Part shown: one piece after another, positions 1-6,118 of the stretch
How positions within the stretch are numbered: the first letter of the stretch is position 1
How the letters are laid out: each line of letters begins with the position of its first letter
Assembly: GCA_026986885.1 (NCBI GenBank)
Contig: JALSNT010000625.1
Span: forward strand, 1-6,823
Source of the DNA: Desulfobulbaceae bacterium
Lineage (GTDB): Bacteria; Desulfobacterota; Desulfobulbia; Desulfobulbales; Desulfobulbaceae
DNA length: 6,823 bases
Reading direction: 5' to 3'
Position numbers and translations under genes: made by a program
The notes under the pieces: model-generated
What the model was told of the DNA's origin: nothing
What the model saw: only the letters and a program-made list of their open reading frames with translations
The model's database searches: none

Positions 1-6
1 AGGAGG
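1..6 (+). promoter_or_regulatory. Strong ribosome binding site of the TSUP permease gene
   Basis: A full consensus Shine-Dalgarno AGGAGG sits 7 nt before the ATG at 14. It supports that ATG over the ATG four codons in. The promoter lies outside the window. Confidence 0.85.
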
Positions 7-13
7 ATACAGC

Positions 14-1729
14 ATGAAGCGAATGCGCGTTTCAGTAGTAACATTACTCACAATTGCCGGATTTGTCCTGGCAGGTTATGGCCTGTGTTTTGGTGAGGCC
101 ACTATATCAGCCGCCAAATATAAGGCCGGTGATACCGTCACTATTTCCGGTAAAATCGCTCCCGGTCAGGACCTGTATATCACCATTGCCCAGAATAAGA
201 TGTTTAACGGCAAGATGACCGAGTTTAACGGTCAGAAAGCCATGGGTAACTTTGAGAAAAAGAAACTGCCGAAAAAAGCCAAAAAATTCGGCTTTACCAT
301 GGATACCAACCTGCCGCCGCTTTTCTATGTGCTGACCACCAATCGCGACGCCTTTGGTAAGGATACAAACAGAAAATTCGGTGGGCCGTCTTTTATGAAA
401 AAAATGCTTGGCGGTGGTCTGTATAAAACCAGCATGTTCAAATTAAAGAAAAAATGGGCGGATGTCGGCGCCAAGGATATGCTTGGCCCGATTAAGACCG
501 CTGAGCAGTGGAACATGCTCAGGTTCGCCCATGAGAACAAATACGGCATCAACACCATCGTTAAAGAGGGTAACAAGGAGGGTAAGGTTGTTATCTTTGC
601 CCGCAGTATCCTGGGCCAGACCAATAATTACTGGGATAAGGGCACAACCATTAATTTGAATAAGGATACCGGCGAATTTAAAGCCTCGTTCATGACCTAT
701 CGTGACACCCCGCCGAACACCGGCTTTGACGTCTATGTCAACGGTGAAAAAAGCGGTTCTTATGTTGTGGAGAAAAATGGTTTCTGGCTGGCCAAAGGCT
801 ATCGCTACATGAATCCGCTGTGGATTGTTATCGGCGCCATTGCCGTCGGCACCTATTTTTCCATGATCGGCGCCGCTGGTGGTATGCTGATGGGTGCCTT
901 CCAGGCCCTGGTTATCCAGACTGCCGGTCCGATCGGTATCAATGCCGCCAACGTCCTGCGTCCTTCCAATATCGCCCTGACCCTGTTCTCCCCGCTTGGC
1001 TCTTTCTACCGTTTTGCCGTGGTTGAAAAACGTGTCGCCTGGCCGGTAGGGATCTCGTTCGGCGCTGGTATCTTCATTGGTTCCATCTGGATTGGTACCT
1101 ATGTTACCCAGTATGTTTCCATGAAGGCCTATAAGGAATATCTTGGTATTCTCGTTGTCCTGATGGGCATCAAGACCCTGATGGAGATGACCCCGGCCGC
1201 CATGAACAAGAGAAAAAATATCAAGGCAATGACCCAGAAGTTCAACGCTGCGGTCAAAAAAGCCAAAGAGACCGGCGGCGCTGTCGAGATGGGTTCCATT
1301 GAGCCTGTTAAATCCGGTATTACCGATTATCGCTTTAAGTTCTGGGGTGAGGAATTCCGAATTAATCCCCTGCTGTTTGCCTTCCTTGGTCTTATCGTTG
1401 GTGTTGTTTCCCGTGCCTTTGGTATCGGCGGCGGTTTCCTGCTGGTGCCGATGATGACCACCATTGCCGCCCTGCCCATGTATGTGGCCGTGCCGATCTC
1501 CCTGATCGGTACCTGTTTTTCCAGTGTCGGCTCTTTCATCGGTTATGTCATGAACGGTTACCTGCCTGACCTGGTACTTGCCGGCGCTATCATCATCGGT
1601 GGTTTTGCCGGTGGTATGCTTGGCAGCCGCGCGCAGAAAATGTTTTCCGAGATGACCTTGAAGGTTATCCTGGCCTGTACCCTGTTCTTCCTGTTCTTCC
1701 GTTTCATGAAGATTGAGTACTGGATCTGA
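14..1729 (+). CDS. TauE/SafE (TSUP) family anion permease with a large N-terminal extracytoplasmic domain
   Basis: This 571-residue inner-membrane protein probably moves a small sulfur-containing or organic anion such as sulfite, sulfate or sulfonate. The TSUP family exports or imports such ions; the substrate cannot be read from sequence. Residues 1-27 form a signal peptide or signal anchor (basic start MKRMR, then a hydrophobic core). Residues 28-265 are hydrophilic, very lysine-rich (for example 81-91) and probably periplasmic. They begin and end with beta-strand-like stretches (about 36-60 and 205-252), suggesting an Ig-like sandwich with a long insert. Two TSUP half-repeats follow, at about 268-392 and 451-567. 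Each begins with the family's glycine-rich turn: IGAAGG at 285-290 and FGIGGG at 469-474. A charged cytoplasmic linker (about 395-450) joins them. Typical TSUP proteins have about 250-270 residues, so the N-terminal domain and linker roughly double the length. Codon use is strongly biased (GGT/GGC, ATC, AAC, CTG, ACC), unlike the next genes, which suggests high expression. Family assignment is firm; substrate is unknown. Confidence 0.9.
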   Translation: MKRMRVSVVTLLTIAGFVLAGYGLCFGEATISAAKYKAGDTVTISGKIAPGQDLYITIAQNKMFNGKMTEFNGQKAMGNFEKKKLPKKAKKFGFTMDTNLPPLFYVLTTNRDAFGKDTNRKFGGPSFMKKMLGGGLYKTSMFKLKKKWADVGAKDMLGPIKTAEQWNMLRFAHENKYGINTIVKEGNKEGKVVIFARSILGQTNNYWDKGTTINLNKDTGEFKASFMTYRDTPPNTGFDVYVNGEKSGSYVVEKNGFWLAKGYRYMNPLWIVIGAIAVGTYFSMIGAAGGMLMGAFQALVIQTAGPIGINAANVLRPSNIALTLFSPLGSFYRFAVVEKRVAWPVGISFGAGIFIGSIWIGTYVTQYVSMKAYKEYLGILVVLMGIKTLMEMTPAAMNKRKNIKAMTQKFNAAVKKAKETGGAVEMGSIEPVKSGITDYRFKFWGEEFRINPLLFAFLGLIVGVVSRAFGIGGGFLLVPMMTTIAALPMYVAVPISLIGTCFSSVGSFIGYVMNGYLPDLVLAGAIIIGGFAGGMLGSRAQKMFSEMTLKVILACTLFFLFFRFMKIEYWI

Positions 1730-1767
1730 TATTTTTTGTTTTTGTTGTTTTACCATTTTTATTTAAC

Positions 1768-1801
1768 CTCATGCCGGCGGAATTTTTTCCGCCGGCATGA
1801 G
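1768..1801 (+). terminator. Perfect 15-bp GC-rich hairpin after the TSUP gene, possible terminator
   Basis: Bases 1768-1782 pair perfectly with 1787-1801 around a TTTT loop; the core is GCCGGCGGAA/TTCCGCCGGC. It lies 38 nt after the TSUP stop, where a terminator is expected. No T-tract follows on either strand, so it is not a textbook intrinsic terminator. It may act with Rho, protect the 3' end of the mRNA, or be a repeat element. It also spans the ATG at 1797, which argues against that codon as the start of the next gene. Confidence 0.5.
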
Positions 1802-1809
1802 CCTGTTGT

Positions 1810-1813
1810 GGAG
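1810..1813 (+). promoter_or_regulatory. Ribosome binding site that sets the start of the first Oxa1/EMC3-like gene
   Basis: GGAG here is 7 nt before the ATG at 1821, an ideal spacing. The ATG at 1815 would be only 1 nt away, and the ATG at 1797 lies upstream inside the hairpin, so 1821 is the preferred start. Confidence 0.6.
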
Positions 1814-1820
1814 AATGGAC

Positions 1821-2387
1821 ATGGATGCGTTTATGGACAGGATGTGGGAATACACAGTAGCCATGTTGCATTATACAGCTTCTCTTCTGGATAAGCTGCT
1901 CGGACCTTTACATGTATTCGGACCTGTTTTCATCCTGACCCTGCTTGCCGTCATTACCGTTGTCATTACCAAGACGTTGAATAAATACATCATCACCAAA
2001 CGGTATATCGAGCTGGAAAAAGAATTTCAGCACTGGTACAAAATCCGCGAAGCGGCAATGCAGAGTGATGACTATGATAAGGCAAAAGGAATTGCTAAAA
2101 ATATAGACCAGGCAAAACTGAACCAGGTTTATTATGATTATTTTCTTGAAGGATTTCTGCTTGGCCTTGCCCGCAATGTCTTTCCTGTTTTTCTTATGGT
2201 TGCCTACATTAATGAATCATTTCGGGCGGAAGCCTTGACCAGAATGTTTGGCAAAGGATATGTATTCGCCCTGCCGATGAGCAGTGGAAAACCGCTTTTG
2301 GTTGGGGCTGTATTTTATTATATTCTTGCATTAATCCTGTCCCACCTTCTTTGGTCTGTTTTTAAGAGGATAACCAAAAAAAAATAA
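1821..2387 (+). CDS. Predicted three-TM membrane protein, Oxa1/EMC3 (DUF106)-like; paralog of the next gene
   Basis: This 188-residue inner-membrane protein has no assured function. An amphipathic N-terminus (about 1-30) is followed by TM1 (about 32-54). A charged helical cytoplasmic segment comes next (about 55-110, RYIELEKEF to NQVYYDYF), able to form a helical hairpin or coiled coil. TM2 spans about 111-131, with PVFLMVAYINESF at 122-134. TM3 spans about 158-181, and a basic tail ends in KRITKKK. Short TM1, coiled coil, then TM2 and TM3 is the core topology of the Oxa1/YidC/EMC3/TMCO1 superfamily of membrane-protein insertases, and the segment lengths fit DUF106 members. That link is my inference from layout and local resemblance, not a profile match. 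The protein 2698-3282 shares the layout and about 11 of 31 identical residues in the TM2 to pre-TM3 block. Start 1821 is chosen by its Shine-Dalgarno; 1797 and 1815 are alternatives. It is a real gene by its membrane pattern and the existence of the paralog. Confidence 0.75.
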   Translation: MDAFMDRMWEYTVAMLHYTASLLDKLLGPLHVFGPVFILTLLAVITVVITKTLNKYIITKRYIELEKEFQHWYKIREAAMQSDDYDKAKGIAKNIDQAKLNQVYYDYFLEGFLLGLARNVFPVFLMVAYINESFRAEALTRMFGKGYVFALPMSSGKPLLVGAVFYYILALILSHLLWSVFKRITKKK

Positions 2388-2622
2388 CGGCACAAAACGA
2401 CCGGATATTGGTCTGACATACGATTCCCTTTAATTGTATTGTTTATCTTGCTGCCGGAAGATTGAAGGCTTTACGACACGTCATCAAGGTGAATCCTCCT
2501 GATTCCTGACGGCATCCTTCCCCAAAAAATATACACCTGCAACAGAATAATCAGAATTGCGAACAAGTTAGGGGCTGTCCTTGCGTTTTGTCACCTCGAT
2601 CAGAGTGGAATGATCTCTTCCC
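2388..2622. other. Non-coding gap between the two paralogs; only weak structure
   Basis: I see no credible gene in this stretch on either strand. It contains a small nested hairpin: CGTCA at 2479-2483 with TGACG at 2507-2511, enclosing GAATC at 2491-2495 with GATTC at 2501-2505. The stems are short and no T-run follows, so I do not call it an RNA gene. The remaining sequence is AT-rich without repeats that I could recognise. Confidence 0.5.
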
Positions 2623-2652
2623 TTGCGGGAATTGAGAAAAAAAGAGTACAAT
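2623..2652 (+). promoter_or_regulatory. Candidate sigma70-type promoter for the second Oxa1/EMC3-like gene
   Basis: TTGCGG at 2623-2628 and TACAAT at 2647-2652 are separated by 18 nt and resemble the -35 (TTGACA) and -10 (TATAAT) boxes. Transcription would start near 2659, about 39 nt before the ATG at 2698. If correct, the TTG at 2623 is part of the -35 box and not a start codon. Prediction by eye only. Confidence 0.4.
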
Positions 2653-2678
2653 GGGGGAAATTTTTCTCCCTTTTTTTT
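2653..2678 (+). terminator. Intrinsic-terminator-like hairpin with T8
   Basis: GGGGGAA at 2653-2659 pairs with TTCTCCC at 2664-2670 (7 bp including one G-T) around a 4-nt loop, followed directly by eight T at 2671-2678. This is the form of a Rho-independent terminator and could stop transcripts arriving from the upstream paralog. It overlaps the start region of the candidate promoter, so a transcript beginning near 2659 would not contain the whole hairpin. Confidence 0.5.
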
Positions 2679-2697
2679 GCTCTGGAAAGTTGAAGAT

Positions 2698-3282
2698 ATG
2701 GAAATCTTGAACCGGTCGTTAGACTGGCTGTATTTTGGCGTATTGACACCGATTTTTCACGCCATTGCCTGGTTATTGAGCCTTGTCTTTATTCGGCCTC
2801 TTGCCTGGCTGCATACTCCGGTATGGCTGCATGTTGCACTGCTTGGCGTTTTGACGGCAGTTTTTTCTTTGCAGCTCAGGAGTCTGCTCAAAGTAGATGA
2901 AAAGGTTGCCCGCTTTAATGCCATGTTTGCCGAGAAACGCAGACGCCAGCAGAATTTACAATATATCCCTGATAAGTACTCCCGTGAAGCCTTATACAAG
3001 GTGACCGATGAGGAGCTGAATAATGATTTTAATACATACCTGGCTAATCATTATGCCAGGTATGTAACGATCTATCTTCTGCCTGTTTTTCTGGTTTTAG
3101 CCTGGCTCAACACAGTTTTTTCCGATAGTATGTTGCGAAAAATTGTCGGCATTCCCTATGCCATCCCCGTACCTGAAAATAGTTTTGCAATTCAAGGCAT
3201 TACCATTAGTGCTGTTTTTCTGCTTTCCTATCTTTCAGGCTTGATGGTCGGCTTTTATTTGCAAAGGAAATTAAAGGAATAA
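2698..3282 (+). CDS. Predicted three-TM membrane protein, Oxa1/EMC3 (DUF106)-like; second paralog
   Basis: This 194-residue inner-membrane protein is homologous to the one at 1821-2387. It has a hydrophobic or amphipathic N-terminal region (about 8-36), TM1 (about 43-62) and a charged cytoplasmic segment (about 63-118) with the basic cluster EKRRRQQ at 79-85. TM2 is at about 119-139, with PVFLVLAWLNTVF at 129-141, and TM3 at about 166-188. The block at 129-159 aligns without gaps to 122-152 of the first paralog. Conserved positions include P, V, F, L, A, N, F, L, G, Y and P. The layout fits the Oxa1/EMC3/TMCO1 insertase superfamily; this is inference, and the protein could belong to an uncharacterised family. 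I start at ATG 2698, behind a modest GGAAAG at 2684-2689 (8-nt spacer). A longer reading from TTG 2623 would run through the promoter-like boxes and the terminator hairpin and is unlikely. Confidence 0.72.
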   Translation: MEILNRSLDWLYFGVLTPIFHAIAWLLSLVFIRPLAWLHTPVWLHVALLGVLTAVFSLQLRSLLKVDEKVARFNAMFAEKRRRQQNLQYIPDKYSREALYKVTDEELNNDFNTYLANHYARYVTIYLLPVFLVLAWLNTVFSDSMLRKIVGIPYAIPVPENSFAIQGITISAVFLLSYLSGLMVGFYLQRKLKE

Positions 3283-3373
3283 TGAAAAGGGGTCTTTTCC
3301 GCCGGCAGCCTTGTATTTTTCCCTGTCTTTGTTTATATCTTATCTCCAGAAGAAATTTTTTGTTTCATAAGGG

Positions 3374-3784
3374 TTGAATTACTTTTTTACTGTGACTACG
3401 ATTAAAAACAATAAACGTTCCTATGCACGGGTTATTTTTGACCGCAGTGCGACCCTTGTTCTGCATGATAAACTGTATCTGAAACAACGCATCAGAAATC
3501 TCAGCCTGATCGGGATGTTTATAGAGGGCCATTTTGAAGCGATTGTCGGGGATTTATGTACGATTGAGATTCATGAAAGCGGTAAACATACTTCCCTGGT
3601 TTTAAGCTTTGCGGCCAAAGTGGTCCGGGTGGAGAAGGAAGGCCTTGGTCTGGAGTTCCAGGATATGGAGGATGACAGCTATATGTTTTTACAGACCATG
3701 ATTCTTTACGCGACCCAGGATCCCTTAAGTGTCGCTGAAGAGTTTCTTGAGGACTTTTCTCCAGATAAGTCTGCTTCCTGTTGA
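3374..3784 (+). CDS. Single-domain PilZ protein, predicted c-di-GMP receptor
   Basis: This soluble protein of about 136 residues is a predicted cyclic-di-GMP sensor, probably acting by binding a partner, since it has no output domain. Both PilZ ligand motifs are present: RxxxR as RSYAR at 15-19, preceded by K14, and (D/N)xSxxG as NLSLIG at 42-47. Beta-strands follow, and the family's LGLEF stretch lies at 91-95. A C-terminal helix lies at about 100-114, and an acidic tail at 121-132. The start is uncertain. TTG at 3374 has AAGGG directly abutting it with no spacer, and GTG at 3392 has no good Shine-Dalgarno. There is no ATG before the RxxxR motif, and an in-frame TAA at 3368-3370 blocks a longer form. 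Either start leaves the PilZ domain whole. The partner and process controlled (motility, exopolysaccharide, envelope) are unknown. It is 91 nt behind the second membrane paralog and 140 nt ahead of mlaE, so it may be its own unit. Confidence 0.85.
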   Translation: MNYFFTVTTIKNNKRSYARVIFDRSATLVLHDKLYLKQRIRNLSLIGMFIEGHFEAIVGDLCTIEIHESGKHTSLVLSFAAKVVRVEKEGLGLEFQDMEDDSYMFLQTMILYATQDPLSVAEEFLEDFSPDKSASC

Positions 3785-3924
3785 TTTTTCATTTCATTTT
3801 TTTTATCCTTTCTTTAATCTGTTGATAAATACGATCTGTACTTTACTTGTCGGCAAGATGGGATAGTTTTCTGTTCCTCCTCCTATTTTTATAGAGATAC
3901 TTTTTACTGCATTTTTTGAGAATT

Positions 3925-4749
3925 ATGGCTGAAACAACATTGCCGACAGAAATCCCCACCCTGGCAAGACCTTTTGTTTCTCTTGGAGATCAGGTCCTTT
4001 ATATAATTACTGATCTTGGGCGAATGGGACTCTTTCTGTTTTCCTCTCTCATCGGTATTTTCCGGCAACCATTTCGCTTTCAGGAGTTGATTAAACAGCT
4101 CAATTTTATCGGTGCCGGTTCCCTGGCCGTTATTTTTTTTACGGCCCTTTCTTCGGGTATGGTTCTTGGCCTGCAGGGATACTATTCCCTGCATAAATTC
4201 GGCGCCGAAGGCATGCTGGGTTCTGCTGTTTCCCTGACCCTTATCATGGAGCTTGGGCCGATATTGACAGCGCTTATGGTGACCGGACGGGCCGGGTCGG
4301 CAATGTGTGCCGAAATCGGCATCATGCGTATTTCAGAGCAGATAGATGCTCTTGAGTGCATGGCGATTGATCCCTTTCGTTATTTAATTTCACCGAAGTT
4401 GCTTGCCGCCCTTGTCTCCGTGCCGCTGTTGACCGCTTTTTTCGATGTGGTCGGTATTTTCGGGGGATACCTTGCCGGCGTTGGCTTGATGGGGGTTAAC
4501 TCCGGTTCTTTTTTGTCCGGTATGCAACAGAGTGTGACCAATCATGATATCCGTCTGGGTGTAGTAAAGTCCATTGTTTTTGCCTTGCTTCTGGTTTGGA
4601 TTTGCACGGGTCGGGGATATTTTGTTCAGCAGATTCGCGGTGCGGGATTCGGCGCGGAGAGCGTCAGCAAAGTGACCACCCAGGCCGTTGTCCTCTCGTC
4701 AATTTCCGTGCTTGTGTTTGATTATCTGCTGACAGCGGTATTGCTTTAA
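3925..4749 (+). CDS. mlaE: MlaE-type ABC transporter permease (phospholipid transport)
   Basis: This 274-residue inner-membrane permease of the Mla (MCE) system works with MlaF and MlaD to move phospholipids between inner membrane and periplasm, maintaining outer-membrane lipid asymmetry in the systems studied. The MlaE/YrbE family signature is clear at about 109-146: ELGPILTALMVTGRAGSAM, followed by EIGIMRISEQIDALECM. An N-terminal interface helix (about 20-50) precedes membrane segments at about 62-85, 98-120, 155-185, 211-230 and 252-273. Its length is close to the usual 260 residues. I start at ATG 3925 (MAETTLP). A TTG at 3916 would add three residues. The Shine-Dalgarno is poor (GAG at 3918-3920). 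The gene is followed after 2 nt by mlaF, implying co-transcription and coupled translation. No promoter is convincing in the T-rich 140 nt upstream. Confidence 0.95.
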   Translation: MAETTLPTEIPTLARPFVSLGDQVLYIITDLGRMGLFLFSSLIGIFRQPFRFQELIKQLNFIGAGSLAVIFFTALSSGMVLGLQGYYSLHKFGAEGMLGSAVSLTLIMELGPILTALMVTGRAGSAMCAEIGIMRISEQIDALECMAIDPFRYLISPKLLAALVSVPLLTAFFDVVGIFGGYLAGVGLMGVNSGSFLSGMQQSVTNHDIRLGVVKSIVFALLLVWICTGRGYFVQQIRGAGFGAESVSKVTTQAVVLSSISVLVFDYLLTAVLL

Positions 4750-4751
4750 CC

Positions 4752-5582
4752 ATGGGCGCGCAAGTGATGGAAAACATACCGGAGACCACCATTGAATTTG
4801 ATCGGGTCTGCAAGTCATTTGGCGTCAGGGCCCGGAGACATCGGGTACTCAACAATATCAGTTTTGCCATCCCCCGTGGCTTAACGACTGTTATTGCCGG
4901 AGGATCGGGTCAGGGCAAGAGCGTGACCTTGAAACTGATCCTTGGCCTGCTCTATCCCGACAGCGGCAGAATACTGGTTGACGGTATCAATGTCCCGTCA
5001 CTGAGTAAACGTGAATTACGTAAGCTGCGCATGCGTTTTGGGGTCCTGTTTCAGGGCTCGGCACTGTTTGATTCGTTAACTGTATTTGAAAACATTGCCC
5101 TGCCCCTGCGGGAGAGGACTAAAATGAGTGAGGAAGAGATACGTGCGAAAGTGTTTGCCACCCTTGACCAGCTTGAACTTGCCGGCCATGAAGATAAATT
5201 TCCGGCTCAGCTAAGCGGTGGCATGAAAAAACGAGTTGGCCTGGCCCGTGCCCTGCAACTTGAGCCTGAAATAGTACTCTTCGATGAACCGACCACCGGC
5301 CTTGATCCGGTGATGACCAGAGAGATCTATCAGCTGTTTGATAATATGCAGAAACAGCTCGGCTACACGGCTGTTATTGTCAGCCATGATATTCCCGGTG
5401 TTTTTGATATTGCCGACCAGATTATATTGCTCAACAAGGGGGAGGTCGATGTCTTCAATGATGTCGATGAAATTGTTCACTCGGAAAAACCTTATATCCG
5501 GGAATTTGTTCAAATGATCATGGGCGATTTATTGGCCCGACCGGAAAAGGAGAATTGTCATAATGAAGCACACACGACTTGA
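4752..5582 (+). CDS. mlaF: MlaF-type ABC transporter ATPase (phospholipid transport)
   Basis: This 276-residue cytoplasmic ATPase powers the MlaE permease. All ABC motifs are intact: Walker A GGSGQGKS at 50-57, Q-loop at Q101 in VLFQGSALF, signature LSGGM at 154-158, Walker B IVLFDEP at 174-180 with catalytic E179, D-loop GLDP at 183-186, and switch H212 in VSHD. The form LSGGMKKRVGLARAL is typical of MlaF/Ttg2A ATPases. A C-terminal extension (about 232-276) replaces the tail to which MlaB binds in E. coli; whether an MlaB partner exists here is unknown, and none is encoded nearby. ATG 4752 is 2 nt after the mlaE stop; ATG 4767 is an alternative that keeps every motif. The last 20 nt overlap mlaD, indicating translational coupling. 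Confidence 0.95.
   Translation: MGAQVMENIPETTIEFDRVCKSFGVRARRHRVLNNISFAIPRGLTTVIAGGSGQGKSVTLKLILGLLYPDSGRILVDGINVPSLSKRELRKLRMRFGVLFQGSALFDSLTVFENIALPLRERTKMSEEEIRAKVFATLDQLELAGHEDKFPAQLSGGMKKRVGLARALQLEPEIVLFDEPTTGLDPVMTREIYQLFDNMQKQLGYTAVIVSHDIPGVFDIADQIILLNKGEVDVFNDVDEIVHSEKPYIREFVQMIMGDLLARPEKENCHNEAHTT
5547..5552 (+). promoter_or_regulatory. Ribosome binding site of mlaD inside mlaF
   Basis: AAGGAG lies 10 nt before the mlaD ATG at 5563, inside the end of mlaF. It is far stronger than the sites before mlaE and mlaF. This may yield more MCE protein, which works as a hexamer per transporter in known systems; that reading is inference. Confidence 0.65.
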
Positions 5583-6012
5583 ATTTACCGTCGGCGTCTT
5601 TCTTGTTTTAGGTCTGCTGAGTTTTGGCTGGCTCGCCCTGCGGTTAGGAGAGGTGTCCTGGTTGTCGTCGAGCCGGTCGTATGTAATTTATGCGGAATTT
5701 GATAACATTTCCGGTGTCAAGACCGGTGCGGATGTGCAAGTGGCCGGGGTGGTTGTTGGAAGTGTTCGTGATATCAGCCTGACTGATGATGCGGTAGCGC
5801 GTGCGGCGTTGCAGGTGAATAAATCGCTCAAAGTTCCTGTTGACTCCATTGCCTCGGTTAAGTCCCAGGGAATAATTGGCGACAAGTATATCCAACTTAC
5901 TTTGGGGGGAGACGATGAGATGTTTAAAGCAGGGGCTACCATGACCGATACGGAATCATCGGTAGATCTGGAATCTTTGATTTCCAAGTTTGCCTTTGGC
6001 AAGGTTAAATAA
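5563..6012 (+). CDS. mlaD: MlaD-type MCE-domain periplasmic lipid-binding protein
   Basis: This 149-residue membrane-anchored periplasmic protein is, in the Mla family, a hexameric ring on top of MlaFE through which phospholipids pass. One N-terminal TM anchor (about 8-27) is followed by a single MCE domain (about 38-117). Its landmarks are FDNISGVKTGADVQVAGVVVG at 46-66 (paraphrased: the family's FxNxxGLxxGxxVxxxGVxVG pattern) and the pore-loop region SQGIIGDKYIQL at 101-112. The C-terminal tail is short (about 130-149, ending in ISKFAFGKVK) and could form an amphipathic helix. At 149 residues it is somewhat shorter than E. coli MlaD (183), with a reduced C-terminal helix. It overlaps mlaF by 20 nt. 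No mlaC or mlaB follows, so the periplasmic carrier must be elsewhere or missing. Confidence 0.93.
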   Translation: MKHTRLEFTVGVFLVLGLLSFGWLALRLGEVSWLSSSRSYVIYAEFDNISGVKTGADVQVAGVVVGSVRDISLTDDAVARAALQVNKSLKVPVDSIASVKSQGIIGDKYIQLTLGGDDEMFKAGATMTDTESSVDLESLISKFAFGKVK

Positions 6013-6118
6013 GCCTGAATCTCTCAATTGAGGATAAATGGTTTCTGTCGTATGGTTGTCGGTGTCGAAAAAAATAATACCTGAGTTGTGTATGTTACCT
6101 GTGTCCGGGCATACCTGA

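Noticed and set aside
443..1756. 437-codon open frame on the minus strand
   Set aside because: It lies wholly antisense to the TSUP permease, is low-complexity (rich in G, H, D, Q, N) and has no domain or ribosome site. It results from the strong codon bias of the plus-strand gene.
2350..2430. Short minus-strand frame starting near 2422 with an AAAGGGAA-like ribosome site
   Set aside because: It gives only about 33 residues, runs antisense into the end of the first paralog and shows no recognisable feature.
2571..2580. GGGGCTGTCC, resembling the end of some insertion-sequence inverted repeats
   Set aside because: Only one short end is seen, with no matching inverted copy, no duplication and no transposase.
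2623..2697. 25-residue N-terminal extension of the second paralog from TTG 2623
   Set aside because: The stretch holds promoter-like boxes and a hairpin with T8, and the paralog has no matching extension. ATG 2698 has a usable ribosome site.
3284..3299. GAAAAG/CTTTTC hairpin after the second paralog
   Set aside because: A 6-bp AT-rich stem without a T-run is too weak to call a terminator.
3904..4194. 96-codon minus-strand open frame over the start of mlaE
   Set aside because: It is antisense to a well-supported gene, lysine/glutamine-rich and without any motif.
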